Assembly: GCA_028673005.1 (NCBI GenBank)
Contig: CM054117.1
Location: forward strand, 53,691,370 to 53,755,369
Direction of reading: 5' to 3'
Origin: Tanypteryx hageni
Taxonomy: Eukaryota > Arthropoda > Insecta > Odonata > Petaluridae
DNA: 64,000 nt
Part shown: positions 45,813 through 58,099 of the stretch, piece after piece
How the letters are laid out: each line of letters starts with the position of its first letter
Position numbering within the stretch: the stretch's first letter is position 1
The notes under the pieces: generated by a model
Told to the model about the DNA's origin: nothing
Databases searched by the model: none
Seen by the model: the letters and a program-made list of their open reading frames with translations, nothing else
Position numbers and translations under genes: made by a program

Positions 45813-46420
45813 TTCTAAGCCATTATTAAAATTAAATATCCGACCGCATGCTATCCAGGAGTCTCTCGATATTCTGAAACTAACCGAGGGAAGCCATCGG
45901 ATGATTTTACCACATTTAATTTTCGCGAACGATTTTCTCACCTCACCTCCTCCATCATTTATCTCTCTCTCGTTCTCAGACGAAACAGTCCTCTTATAGG
46001 CCCAAAACGACGATCAAAAACACGAGAAATAGCGCGGTAACAGACCTTCAATTTTTTTCGACACGTTTCCACACATTCTTCGTCCTCCATTTCGAGACGC
46101 CCAAAAAACCACTCAAGACGACAATTAAAAAGATCGAGACCGTTAAATATGAAAAAAGTATTCGTCTCGGATGACTGCTCGGAATATTCTCCCTCTTGCC
46201 CTCCCTACCTCCCTCCTGCCTACAATTCCTCCAACCCATTGTACCGAAGAAGAAGAAGAAGAAGGTTCTAAAACTTGGCTTCCAAGTACACATTCCGTCC
46301 ATCGCGCCTCTCTTTTTATTTAAGAGGTTTGTCTAACAATAAGACTCCCGTGCCTCCGCACCAACTCCCTCTCCTGAGTGCATTCGGAACTATAAAAATA
46401 AAAGCGAATATAGTATATAC

Positions 46421-46641
46421 CAGTGGTGGCCAACGTTTTTCACTACAGAACACAAGACGTAGTATGATTTGAGGTGTGTTGCAGATGCCTAAGGGACATG
46501 CATTATATCTGTATTGTCTAGGATACAGGTTTTATTTTACTGTTTGTAAATTTATGAGCGTAGAATGTGGGCCATGCGGCTCTCGAACTTCTGAAGATTA
46601 TCGAATGCGGCTCCGAGGGCAAGTAGGTTTGGCCACCTCTG
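46421..46641. mobile_element. hAT MITE, 221 bp, with 8-bp TSD
   Basis: The left end is CAGTGGTGGCCAACGTTTTT; the right end, complemented, is CAGAGGTGGCCAAACCTACT. Perfect 8-bp duplications GTATATAC lie at 46413-46420 and 46642-46649. The duplicated octamer is itself palindromic. The interior is non-coding, with GCGGCTC motifs. Confidence 0.92.
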
Positions 46642-47114
46642 GTATATACATATATATGGACGACGAGGAGGAGGTTGGGTTGTTATACGGGTGTGGGGAG
46701 GGAGAGAACGTAAAAAAATTAAAAATAAAAGAACAAAAGACGATCTAGGAGAGGATGGGAAGGCAATTACCTCGCTCCACTTCTGTTGCTCTCAAGGACC
46801 ATTCAAACGCTCTTTGCGACGCCGCAGAATCTTGTCTCCTCTTACTCTATCTCTTTCTCTCTCTCCCGACTTCTCCTTTAGAAGGAATCCGTGGATTCCC
46901 TCTCGTCCGACCTCTCCCCTCTGCTAAAGGAAGATTACAAAAGGAGATGATTGGCGAGCGGCGAGGCATTTTAAGCTCGTTTACGCTCGCTCTTTGAGCG
47001 CGAGGTCCTTTTGAGTTATTTCAGCGTGGTAGGCGTTGAATTCCGTCGGGATGGATTTAAGGGGCTTTCTATTACGTATGCTTACGTCGTCTGAGGATCT
47101 TTAAAGGATCGCTG

Positions 47115-47116
<2 letters not shown>

Positions 47117-47154
<38 letters not shown>

Positions 47155-47288
47155 CGTGTATACACACACATATATATATATATATGTGTAAGTGTCCGCT
47201 AGGCTTCCCTCAACACCTTGTTGCCACCCTCATCACTACCTTTTCTTTTCCTTTAGTTATATATATATAATATATATATATATATATA
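47117..47288 (+). repeat. (TA)n arrays around a truncated module
   Basis: AT arrays at about 47117-47149, 47170-47186 and 47258-47288 flank GTGTAAGTGTCC and the 53-bp block 47208-47260, which is nearly identical to 4615-4667. The CTGANGA hairpin part is missing, so this is a shortened copy of the module. Confidence 0.85.
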
Positions 47289-48672
47289 CGTGGCAGATTA
47301 TATTGTTAACACATATTACGAGTTTAAGAATTTATTAGTCCATATAACTGAACATAAAATTGGTTCAAAAATTAATCCGCTCGCAGTTGTGTTCAAACAG
47401 GTGAAATAAAATGCTTTCCTCACTGAATGAAAGAAATTTGCTTATTTAAAATGGCTCAAATATAAAGTTTTAGGTGTTTACCTTTATCTTGCATTTTTAT
47501 TCTACTGCACTTCTTGCAAGATGCTGAATTCCATCTCCGGTTTTGCAGAATTAAGACCTTCTCTTTAATGATCTTCTCTGATCTCTAGTCTTCTCTTTAT
47601 GTGTTCACTCCATCGTTATACTATATGGGATGAATTGACCCCTCCATCTGAAAATAAGAAAATTTAAGATTGCGGCAATTCTTAAATCGATTATATTTTA
47701 ATATCAACAAAAAAGCCCAAAGAATTATTTTTTTATTTTCATAAAGATTTAAACCGAATATTTTCTCATATTTTATGCTATAACATTAATGAAGGGTAAT
47801 ATAGGCCTGCCATTCATGAAAGCACAAAAAATTTTTTTAAAATAGGTAGTCTGTTTCCTATTTATCTTCCATAATTTATCTTCATCAAATTAAGAAAGAT
47901 GAAATGAAAAGATTATCTGCAAATGTCATACCTTAAAGTTGAAATGTTTTTACAGAAAAAACAAACGGAAATTTCATAAAATTACAAGTAAAATGTATAT
48001 ATGGCACACATAATATGAGTACGATATTTATTTAATAGAAATAATCGTAAGTTTTTGATGAAAAATCAATAAAACAAGCAATAACGACATTCGGGATCAA
48101 ATATCGATTTCCTTCGTGTTCAGGTCAAATTCCAGCGGAAAGGTTGGCTGGTAATAAATAGTCCGGCATCTGTTTCCGATCTTTATTCTTAACCGTTTCC
48201 AGGATTCTGCAGAGTATAAGCTTCCGAAATAAGTTACACCGACACGACTTGTTAACATCCTCAACAACAATGCGATTTTTTCTGGCGGTAATCAAGGGTC
48301 ATTTGTCTATAAAAAAATATTTTCAATCGAAGCGAACCGAACATATTCGGACGCGCGAATCTAAACCCATTACTTACGTTTCCATCTCCCTCCGCCCATT
48401 AACTGGTACTAAGGGCGCGACTTTGCTATCGGTTTCCCGATAATTATTCTCCCCCCTTTCCCTTTCTCATTCCATCCGCGGAATCCAGCCCGTGTGTGTG
48501 TAGCGTATGTAAATGCCGCTCCAAACAAACCCGGCAATCAGGGATCGTTTACCCCGCCGCCAACCATCTCCCCGACATCGTGTGGGCGTAAAAATATACA
48601 CGCGATAATCTTGAGCCGAGCGTCTTCAACTATTTGAGTCCAACTACGCCCTCCATCTAGCAAACTCATTCT

Positions 48673-48704
<32 letters not shown>

Positions 48705-50489
48705 TCCTTCTTGTTCTCTCCGACATCAGAATCTATCTCCCTCACTCGCTCCGACCGGCCGACCCTGAATTCCACCCTCGGTCACCCTATCTTCCCTCTC
48801 ATCCCCGCTTTAAGTTGTCATGCCAACCTCCAACCTCCTCCACCTCCCCCTAACACACCCCCTCTTAAGAGGAGCCCATTAACATGTAACGCGATGAGGA
48901 ATAACACGGGCGTCACCTATTCATAAGACCCATCCCCCCGCACGCCGTGAAGGATGGCACTTTGAAAGCCCACCCTGTTTCAATTTCAAACTTTTACATC
49001 CTCAAAAGAGGGGTTGGGAGGATTGGAGGGTGAGGAAGTAGTGTCTTTTCCTCCGCTCCTGTAACCCGTAGCAACACATCCTTCTCCCCCTCCTCATTCT
49101 CCCTTGTTTCTCATTCTCATTACTCTTCTTTCGTGTACCGCCCGTTTTAGCTCTCCTACCTCGCTCACAAAATCCCTCCATTATCCCTTTACTTGCATTC
49201 TCCCGTTACTTGCTCGGTAATTTCCCTTGTCTTGTATTTACTTTTACGAAAGTCTCCTTGTCTTTGCGCTCTCCGAAACATTTCTCTATCGTTAATTTTC
49301 TCCAGTCGCGTAGATAACGTCTCTTTCGTTTTGTTTACAGAGGAAAGTATTTTGTATGTGTTTTTCGAACGAAAAGAATTTTTCAAGCTTTTCCTATGAC
49401 ACAATTCTCTATTCCCTCCAGATGAAAGGTTTTTCGAAAAATTCTTCATTTTCAATCTTTATTTGCATCCTCTATTATGTTTTGCATCAGTGTAATTCAT
49501 TCCACTTCTATGATTATATTCATTATAATTTTGCCCGATATTTTTATTTTTCAACCTTTTCTTTACCTTTATTTATCATATTTTTCTATGCAATATTAAG
49601 GAAGAATAAACTTAGGACGATTGAATTACTATTAATTTTTTTCAGATTTTTATGGTTCATCTCGACAACACATTATTACCAACCAACATATTTAAATATT
49701 GTATTTGAAAATAAATGGAATTTCATCGCAACGGGACTATTAAGATTTAATTAAAGTCATAATTCATAAAAGTCTCCATTTTCGAGATAATGTTCCAAAT
49801 AATTCTCTTATATTTTTTCGCTTGACAGTCGTTCACGATAAATTATTTTTAAATTGGTCATTTCCATCTGCAATGGTTCATAGAATCTTGGTTTTCCCTC
49901 CAAATACAAAAAATCGACAATAAATTATCGACTTCTGTTATGGATGGAACACAATTCACGATGACCTGGGTAACCATTGGTTAAAGGAGTAATCAACATC
50001 ATCCATTTGTTCCCCCTCCTCTTACATTCTTACATCTTCCTCCCGTATTTTTTCACTCTTCTTAGAGCATGTACTCCCTCCTCGTTTGTGCTCCTCATTA
50101 TCCTCGAATTGTATTCCTCTGATTTATTCGCTTTCCGTGCCTTCTTTCATTCTCTACCTCTGCCAAAGATAAGCGCGTCTCTTCGCCATTTCCTCTTCCT
50201 CCCTAAAGCAGCCACATACTACGGGACAAATTCCCATTCCATCTCTCTATCTCTTTTCCTCTATATCTCTCCGTTTTAAATACCTTCTCCAGAGGCCGAC
50301 GCTCGCCTGTTTGTTCTTCCTCCTCAAATGATGAATCTCGCGCCGCTCGCGAGCGAATGGAAATGGATCGCGCCGATTACTACTTCCGGGGTGACTCGGG
50401 GAGTAGCGGAGAAGAAGTATTTTGTAATGGTCCTTCGGGCTGCAATCGTTGTTTTGCCGCTAAAGAGCAAGAAGATGGGTTTTCAAAGA
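47289..50489. other. Gene-less stretch, 3.2 kb
   Basis: AT-rich, with pyrimidine-rich patches at about 48660-48860 (including (CT)n at 48678-48703) and 49075-49210. Frames of up to 132 codons (49356-49754) are Phe/Tyr-rich and have no domain. Confidence 0.5.
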
Positions 50490-51300
50490 GGATCAGGATA
50501 AAAAAACGGAGGAATGGAGGGAGAAGAGGAGAGAGGAAGATGGAAGGAGAGAGGAAGAAAGCGATAAATAGGGAGAGTGAAAGGAGTTCGAGAAAGATAA
50601 AGAGGGTAAGGGGTAGAGAAAAGCAGAGAGAGATTTAGAAAAAGAAAAGTGAGAAAAGAAGAGAAAGTGAGAAAGGGGAGGACAAGAAAAGGAAAAGAGA
50701 ACAGAAAATTGTGATGGAAGGAGAGTGAAGGAGAGATTGGAAATAAGAAATTAGTAAGTAGATGAAAAAAAAGAGAAGAGCGGGTGATAAAATGAAAGAA
50801 AGGATTAGAAAGAGGAATTCTGAAGGAAAAAGGGATGAAGAGAAGAATAGAGACAGAGGAGGGGAGAAAGAAGAGAGAAATAAAGGGAGAAAAGGGGAGA
50901 GTGTAAGAGATAGAGAGGGAGGGATGAGAGGGAGTGATGAGAGGGACTGGTGAAGTGAAAAGAAAGGGAGGGGAGAGATGGAATGAGAAAGAGATGAGGA
51001 GGGATAGGGAGATATAGACTGAGAGAAGGGATAGAGAGAGGTGGAAAGGAAATACGGAAGAGGTAGGAAGAAAGGGAGGGAAAGAGAGGAGAGAGAGATA
51101 TAAGGAGAGGAAAAGAGAGGGAAAGAGAGAGGAAAAGAAAGATAGGAAAAGAGAGAGAGATAGAAGAAAAAAGATTGAGTTATGGAAGGAGATGGAGAGC
51201 GGTAGAAGGATACAAAGGAGAGATCGATAAAGTGAGAGAAGTGAAAGGGAGAGAGAGGAAGTGAGAGGGAGATGCATAAGGGCGAGGGTTAAAAGAGGTT
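50490..51300 (+). repeat. 0.8-kb polypurine block
   Basis: A/G-rich plus strand of GAGAGGAAGA and AAAGAAAAGAGAG units with few interruptions, less G-rich than the blocks at 7 and 15 kb. The 264-codon frame on the minus strand is a Ser/Leu/Phe/Pro artefact. Confidence 0.92.
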
Positions 51301-52429
51301 AAGGTATTAGCGCAAAGGGAGAAGCATTCAGAATGCGGTTCAAGAGAAGGGTGGCGGTAACGTGGAAGAGGAGGGTTGCAAAAAAATCCGACAAGAGGTA
51401 GATTAGCGAAGCTTTTACAAGTGATTTATCAGTGCGGGAGAAGTGAGGTCATAACTTCGGTGAGGGACTTCACAATGGGAAGAGAGTTTTGTGAGCTGTT
51501 GTTGAAAGTTTGCGGAGGTCAAGGCTCGCTTTGTCTCTCTCCTTCTCCCTTTCTTACGAGGATCTCCCTCTTCTCCAGAGGCCCTACAGGAGAATAGGGA
51601 ACTTCTTCCTCCCTTTCCTACCCAGGGTCAATTTTTATAATTGCAGCCTCTTTTATCTTCCCCCCTGTCTCCGGATACTTCCTCTGCTGGTAACTTTTCG
51701 GTGAGTATGTTTACGCGAAATAGGTTTCGTTGGGAGGGAGGCGACTTGAAACTTGCTCTGGGGATCGGACGAGTAATGGAGGTGCGAACTTGGAGTAATT
51801 GTTTTCGACTTAGCGGGTTTTCGGCCGGCGACTCGAAGGGGTCTTTACTTAACGATTTTTTTCTTCGGGCCTTTCTCTCTCTAGCGATTTCTCGGCTATT
51901 GGTGAAAACATTACCAGAGGCTATTACCTTAGGGCACTAGCTCCACGCTGCCTGACTCAGCGTTCCTTAACCTTGCCTAATGTTCTGAATTATCGCCGTC
52001 CCACTATGGCACGACCCGTGGCATTTTGCTGCCGGGTATTGTGCTTAGGAAAACCGGAATTTGAAACAATGATGTCGTCCTGCTTCGGCTTCGCTGGTGA
52101 ACGGCAGAAACCTGATGTACAGTTTTTTCGTGAATATTTTTACGATGCCTGACTTTGCCTTAACCTTTACCTCATTGCTGCAAGGAGATAACATTAAAAT
52201 AAAAATAAAAGAGAGGACATGTAACATCGATATCTTCAATGAAACTAATTACAGAATTTATAAGATTTAACCGAGATAATTTTAAAGAGAAGGAACTGTT
52301 TAAGATGTAAAATTAATACATATTTTAGAATTTAGCGTTATAAACAGCCAATGCTTTTCTAAGAGATAAAAATGTCAATTTTTTCGTCAAAGCATTTAAA
52401 AGTAACTAAGACAGCAATGTTGATTGGTG
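51301..52429. other. Gene-less stretch with a decayed direct repeat
   Basis: GCCTGACT followed closely by CCTTAACCTT occurs at 51950-51975 and again at 52146-52166. The first copy is followed by a CAGCGTTCCTTAACC sequence resembling a hAT end, but the second does not complete an element. No gene is seen. Confidence 0.4.
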
Positions 52430-52595
52430 TTATTTATTGATAATATATTTAACACAAAAAAGATTCTCCAATTATGTGTGTTATAATAAATATAATGACA
52501 AGCACATACGACCATGCTCGCGGCAGTATTCGAACCCGATACCCTTGGGTTTGGAGCCTGACATGCTAACCATCCCCTAACAAGTCTAGCCGGCT
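52430..52595 (-). mobile_element. tRNA-derived SINE (family 1, copy B)
   Basis: The minus strand shows GGGGATGGTTAGCATGTCAG (A-box region), then CGGGTTCGAATACTGCCG (B box, complement of 52527-52538), then GCATGGTCGTATGTGCTTG and an AT-rich tail ending near 52430. The order and sequence match the SINE at 3770-3990 without the 11-bp expansion. Confidence 0.75.
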
Positions 52596-54319
52596 CGTAA
52601 TTGTATATATTAAATTTGTAACATTTTATGTAGCATTGAACTAATAATATAGAGGACAAAGCAGCCTAAAGTACTGTTAACACTCCTGATTACTTCTCTG
52701 ACTAGTACTGATTTTCAAAAACGGTTAACTTGGGTTTTGTTGCCTTGATGAATATTTGTAAATTTTTACTTAACGATTTCTTTGCGAAGGACATTTTTCA
52801 TTGAGGTTCATATAGTAAAGTCTATTGTTTATCTCATGTATCATCTCTCGGGCCAATTTTTCTCGAATATTTAAAAGGTTTCAATAATTGAAAGTAAAAA
52901 AGAGACAAAAAAATAAATTTCTTACTTTTTTCGTAAAAACCCCACTTTTCTGGAACCCATTATTATTAGGACCATAGCCATTTTGTTGACGACCATCTAT
53001 ATTTTTTCGCAAATGTTCTCGATTCACCAAAACATCGTTTTACTCCGGAGAAAACCGCACACCTGAATCCGTCTAGGAGAGGCATTTTTTTTAAAAGAGG
53101 GATGCCACGCGATCGTCGAGCGGGCTTGGGTGGTCCCTTCACAGAGAGAAAGAAAGAAAAAGATTAAGATTAAGAATAGGATATGAAGAGAGAGAGAGAG
53201 AGAGAGAGAGAGTGGGAATGGTTGAATAAAAAAATGAGTATTCGAGGAAAAATGCAACGCGTGAATGATTTTCATACCCCACACCCCCGTCTCCCCACCA
53301 TCTCAATCCGACTATTCTATTTTTTTACCAAAACGCCCGTCTCACGCGCCAGAAGATTTTTTTTTCAACTCCCGGTATTTCCATGTCATGTGTCTGTATT
53401 AAATTATCTCTCTGCTGGGAGAGGAGGAGGAAGAGAACGAGGGAGAAGCCGGCGTTGTTTTTTATTACTAAAAGGATAAGTAGTGTTATTAAGATAAATC
53501 CCCCTCTCTCCATCTAGTCTGCGAAATGGAGGGGCGTGGTCACACACACACACGGGACGCAAGAAATAGATGTATCCGTGTACACGTTTATGTAGAGGGA
53601 GTGAGGAAGGAATATGATGCAACGAAACGTGAATTGATAAGGCAGAAAAAAATAACGCCGCGGGAAGGTTGAAGAATGGAGGGATTCGGGAGAATTAAAG
53701 GAGGATGTTGAGGAGGAAAAGGAGGACGCGAGGAAGGGATGAACGTCGTTTAAACGATTGAATGTGAGGGTGTCGATTTTAATGGATTCGAAACGAGGAG
53801 ACGGGAATGGAAAGCCATAAGAGGGATGAGAAGGTGGTGGTGAGGAAACGGATTGGTGATTTTTTTAGCGTCTTCTTAAAATCGAAACCTTGCTAATGAT
53901 TCAGACGCACATTTTTCACCCGTTTCGACGGTGTTCTTTCCCATTCGTGAGAAAATAAATTATGGACAAATACGTTTTTTAACCGCTTAAACCTTCACCG
54001 GAAAGCTTTTAAAAAATTACGAAGCTTATGCACACAAACATAAATGAGACAAAATTAGCGTAAGTACAAATTAATGAAATAGAAAAATTTGGTTTAAATG
54101 AAAGGTGGTGAAAAGGAGGGCATTTCTTTAAAAAGGATGAAATTGATGTGAGCCAAAAAAGAAAACGTTTTTAAAGAGAATAACAGGTCATCCTAGCCGA
54201 AACTGTTTATGATCGATACAGGTCTTTGAAAGTTATCGGTTTATGCAGCGAATTCTCCGACGAAATCGAGATTTGTTACAATCGCGCAAAATAATTTTTC
54301 TAATATCTCAAAGAAAGGC
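52596..54319. other. Gene-less stretch
   Basis: Contains (GA)n at about 53187-53211, a (CA)n run near 53541, and a purine-rich segment at about 53640-53860. Frames of up to 98 codons have no domain. Confidence 0.5.
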
Positions 54320-54575
54320 TCTACTAAAATGTACGAAGACAATTACGCCCAACTTTCGTTTTGCACTGTACATGCGTTCCTAGGAATGACAGTGATAAGC
54401 GAAACTGTGCAAAATGAGATAGACTTTCCCATACGAATATGCGAGATTGTATTTGAGCGCAGTCTTGAGTTCAACATGCGACGATTCAGTCACGTTGCAT
54501 TCAGCAGTGCTATCTTTCTTGTTACTTCTATGTCAAGCTGATATATTTTATATTTTAATTCTCGGAGACCGTTTA
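54320..54575 (+). repeat. Unclassified dispersed repeat, copy B
   Basis: Same-strand homologue of 5680-5935, sharing CTTTCCCATACGAAT, ATGCGAGATTG, AGTCTTGAGTT-AACAT, CAGCAGTGCTATCTTTC and ACTTCTATGTCAAGCTGA. Differences include a loss of about 7 bp after TATCTTT. The 70-codon frame through it is not conserved in copy A and is not considered coding. Confidence 0.75.
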
Positions 54576-55279
54576 TAAAAACCGCGCTTAAGTTAAATTA
54601 ATGGGCGTGCAATTCGAAATAATTCACTAGAATGAAAACCGAGATACGCCGAAAACGTGCAAACCGAAAGATCGCAATTCGAAGGACGAACGCTATTGCG
54701 ATTTTCAACTATTTTTACGATGCATATGCGAACGTCCTTCCCTACGAAGGGTATGCATTTTCCCTTCTCGTCCATCAAAAAAAAACGAAAATCAAAATTA
54801 TCGGGGCAACGAACCCGGTCATGGGGAACGCGCTTTTATGAGACACGCGAAAACTTGACACCGGCTGCGAAATTCGATCAGCCGATGGTACGGTCCAAAG
54901 CTCAAAACTCCTTCGACCACGCTAGCCGTGAAAAAAATATCGGAAAATACTATTTATTCATTTTTCACCTTCCATTCTTTCAGGTGAGTGGATAGTCTTG
55001 TTTTACACGGTTGGATCCTGCATAACGCGAACTCACTCAGGAATGATACGCTAGATCCGATCATTTTTACCTCTTCATCTGTCAAACGTGATAAGGTGGC
55101 GTTTTGTAACACGAACCAGGTTTTTTTGGCATTTCTCTTCGACGCAAAGGAAAGTGTTGGTGTTAAATTATAGGCTTTTAGGGATATACTGGACTAGAAT
55201 AAATTCCGGAAAACGGGAAAAAATTCTACCTTGACCTCGAAGAGACGAGAAATACTGAGAGAAGGGCAAAAATCTTAAA
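54576..55279. other. Gene-less stretch
   Basis: Overlapping frames of up to 112 codons at 54632-54995 lack domains. Weak similarity to copy A of the unclassified repeat may extend to about 54690 (GCAATTCGA-G-CGAA). Otherwise nothing is recognised. Confidence 0.4.
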
Positions 55280-55349
55280 TGTCTCTAGTTCAGTGGTAGA
55301 ATATCCGCCCGGCAAATAATAGATCCGAGTTCGATTCCCGGCCGAGGCA
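55280..55349 (+). mobile_element. tRNA-Gly-like sequence (pseudogene or SINE head)
   Basis: Contains the tRNA-Gly hallmarks GTTCAGTGGTAGAAT (A-box side) and GAGTTCGATTCCCGGCC (T arm and B box). The outer ends TGTCTC and GAGGCA can pair as an acceptor stem. The anticodon stem region (TCCGC against AATAAT) does not pair, so a working tRNA is unlikely. The loop CCGGCAA would place GGC at the anticodon. It is best read as a tRNA pseudogene or the head of a short SINE. Confidence 0.65.
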
Positions 55350-55580
55350 ATTTTTCTCCAGGTTTCCATCATTTTTTTAGTGTTCCAAGAAATGTCATGT
55401 TTGGCATTCGCAGAGTTTGATATATAAATTTTCAATCTAGAACGTTACTTCGATTAGCGTACGGAGAGTTATCGTTTCCTAACGTATCTTCGGTAAATGT
55501 TTGTTCATTTGTTTGTATTACTAGCTAATAAACCTCTTGGATAGCCGTTACTTCTTCCACCCTGGAGGAGGTAAATCTGG

Positions 55581-55777
55581 TGCCTACTCTTTACGAAGAG
55601 CGCCAAAGGGGCCGACTGCTTAACGTCCCTTCCGAAGGACGGAGCGCTGACTTGCGCGGTTTCCTCAAACCACGCAAGTAGGGAACAGGACGATCCCAGG
55701 TTGAAAAATCCGACCGCCGGACTTTAATCCGGGACCGTTGCGTGAAAGGCCGACGCTCTAACCACTCTGCCAATGCT
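55581..55777 (-). mobile_element. tRNA-derived SINE (family 2)
   Basis: The minus-strand head AGCATTGGCAGAGTGGTTAG plus AGCGTCGGCC is tRNA-like with an intact A box. The B box is decayed (GGATTAAAGTCC). The body contains CCTTCGGAAGGGACGTTAAG and ends CTTTGGCGCTCTTCGTAAAG plus AGTAGGCACC, a body type known from several invertebrate SINEs. Its tail block recurs at 26310-26341. Confidence 0.75.
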
Positions 55778-55789
55778 ACTAAGTGTCAT

Positions 55790-58095
55790 CGGTAAAATAT
55801 CCTAAAAATATGCAGAAGCGTATGGTTCGGAATATTTATCGTGATGCCTTGAACTGATTAAAATCTCTTCTTCGCTACATTTACTGAAGATGTTTTCATT
55901 CTCAAAGCGTGAAAATCCACGACCCTTCAATCACTTCATCTTATATATCATACACTCCATCTTCGCTATCTTTGGTTTATTTTCTCATCGTGAATGTGAA
56001 TCGAGATGTTTGTGTAACATGGTTCCAAGGCTTGATTTTGGTTGGAAATTTTTGTAATTGCGACAAAAACCAGAGTGGTACAATAAAAAGTAAATATTCT
56101 CACTATAAAAGGAGAAAGAAAGTAATTCCTTCTCTTAAAACAAAAACTATACGGGTGTCAATATTTATGCGCAAAATTAAACTGTCGTTAGAGTTTATGG
56201 CATCCTGTATGATAATGAGGAAATCGAATATCTGATAAACTAACTCGCCTTATGATTTTTTTGCGATACCACCAAAGAATATGGTCCCTAACCACTTGGT
56301 ACGTGGAATTTATCGGCAATTTATTGATATGCCGCGATTTATCTCCTTCGCTTTTTTTAAAGAACAAATTAAGGACGATTTACGTAAATTTCCTTCCGAA
56401 ATCACTACGCTTTTCATTCTGGAAAGACTTAGATAAAAAAATCCACATTCCCGGACTCCCTAACTAATCGCTTATAGCTATTAAAACATCCATCATGCAC
56501 TTCAATCGTGCGGATATATAGCGAATTAAGGGGATGCGATTCGCGATTTCCCGTGAATAATTTGCGGCGGCGAAACAAACACTCCCGAAAACGAACCATT
56601 AAGGATTATTAAGGGATACAAGATTAAAGGAAGGAGGAGGAGTTGACGAAGCCCAACATCTCCCATAGCCTTTCCCTCACCTCCTTCCCACAATCCATCT
56701 CCCGCAGAAGAAGGAAAAAATGGCCGCACCCACGCAGTCCCTCTTTTAATTTCTCATTGAGGAATCCGCTTCACCTTATGCGAACACCAGATGGGGAGAT
56801 AAAAAAATGAGAGAAGAGGGAGAGATAATAATGGTCTGTAATTGGCGCGCGCGCACACTGCGGATGATCCTTTCTAGTGTGGAAAGAGTACAAAGCGGGT
56901 AAGAGGGCAAAAGAGGAGTGGAAGTGTTCGGGGAGGTAAGGAAAAGAGGATACAGAAAGAGATGCCCGTCTTCTTCTTGGAAGAGAAATGGGCGTGGTGT
57001 AACTCTCTCTCTCTCTCTTTCTAGGGGGTGGAAAGAGGGGAAGGCGTGGTGAAGTTAGGTAGGCCCCGTAATTGCGAACGAGATAGAGAGGGAAGAGGGG
57101 AGGTGTGGCGTGGCGTCCAGTATTGCCAGCTACTAAAATAAATTAATCCGCTAAATATTTGCGAAAAATCTCCGTCTTAGACGAAAATAAGCTAGGGATT
57201 GGGATTTTATCCACGTCACTTTCCTATCTTCCCTAAAAATTAAGCGCGCAACATTTAACAGAATTTCTGGGAACACTATTTATTAAATACATAAAATATA
57301 TTAATTTTTTGTATAAGATTGAAATTATTATAGAAGATTAAATTTTTTTATTTTGTAAAAACCTAAAAATTCATTTATAAAATAACCCAGAAAATCCGCT
57401 TAGCGGATTTTTAAGATTTTCGTACCCAAGGTGACCAACGAAATGAGCTAGCTCTAGCGGAAAATACATCATATTGGCAACACTGGTGGCGTCTAAGGGC
57501 GGGGTGCGGATCGGAAGGGTCGGTTTTACAGATAGGAAGAACAACAGCCTCGAGAAGGAGGAACGGATGGATTCCTTTAATTGAGTCCGTTGGGAACGAG
57601 GATGGAGTCTGTTGGAAGGTATTAAAGACATTCCTGCGAAAGTGAGGAGTTTAAAATAGAAGGGTGCGTGAAAAGGAATGGGTAAGGTGGGGGAGGTGTT
57701 CCACCCCTGTCTCTGTCTTCCTCTCTTTTCCCGCGGAATATCCGCGCGGCGGAGGAGGGTGGGTGTGGCTGGGAGGCGGTACGGAAACCTTCTCATTTCG
57801 CGAGTTTGTTATTTTCTGCACCGAACGAGTATCCTCCCACGCGCGCTTCTCTTTTTTTCCAGCGTTAAATTCGTTGTCTATCTCTCTCGCTCCACGCCCA
57901 AGCGTTACGTGAGCGACGCCAGATGGGGTTGATTGGCACGTGTCGTGTCTGGGAACGGAGCGTTCCCGCGATTTGATCGCGGTATAAATTGCAGCCCCGC
58001 CGATAGTTGCCGAAATGTGTATCTCCACCGCATTGGGTTGTTTTACGATGAAATAATAATGCTAAAATGGCGATCTTTCCTCGACCAAAGGGACG
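55790..58095. other. Gene-less stretch, 2.3 kb
   Basis: AT-rich, with a purine patch at 56880-57110 containing (CT)n near 57004 and a GC-richer part at 57470-58000. Frames of up to 141 codons overlap on both strands at 57371-58131, and none has a domain. Confidence 0.5.
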
Positions 58096-58099
58096 AAGT

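Noticed and set aside
50483..51277. 264-codon minus-strand frame
   Set aside because: Ser/Leu/Phe/Pro low complexity from the third purine block.
55280..55349. Functional tRNA-Gly gene
   Set aside because: The acceptor stem and T arm look good, but the anticodon stem does not pair, so it was kept only as a tRNA-like sequence.
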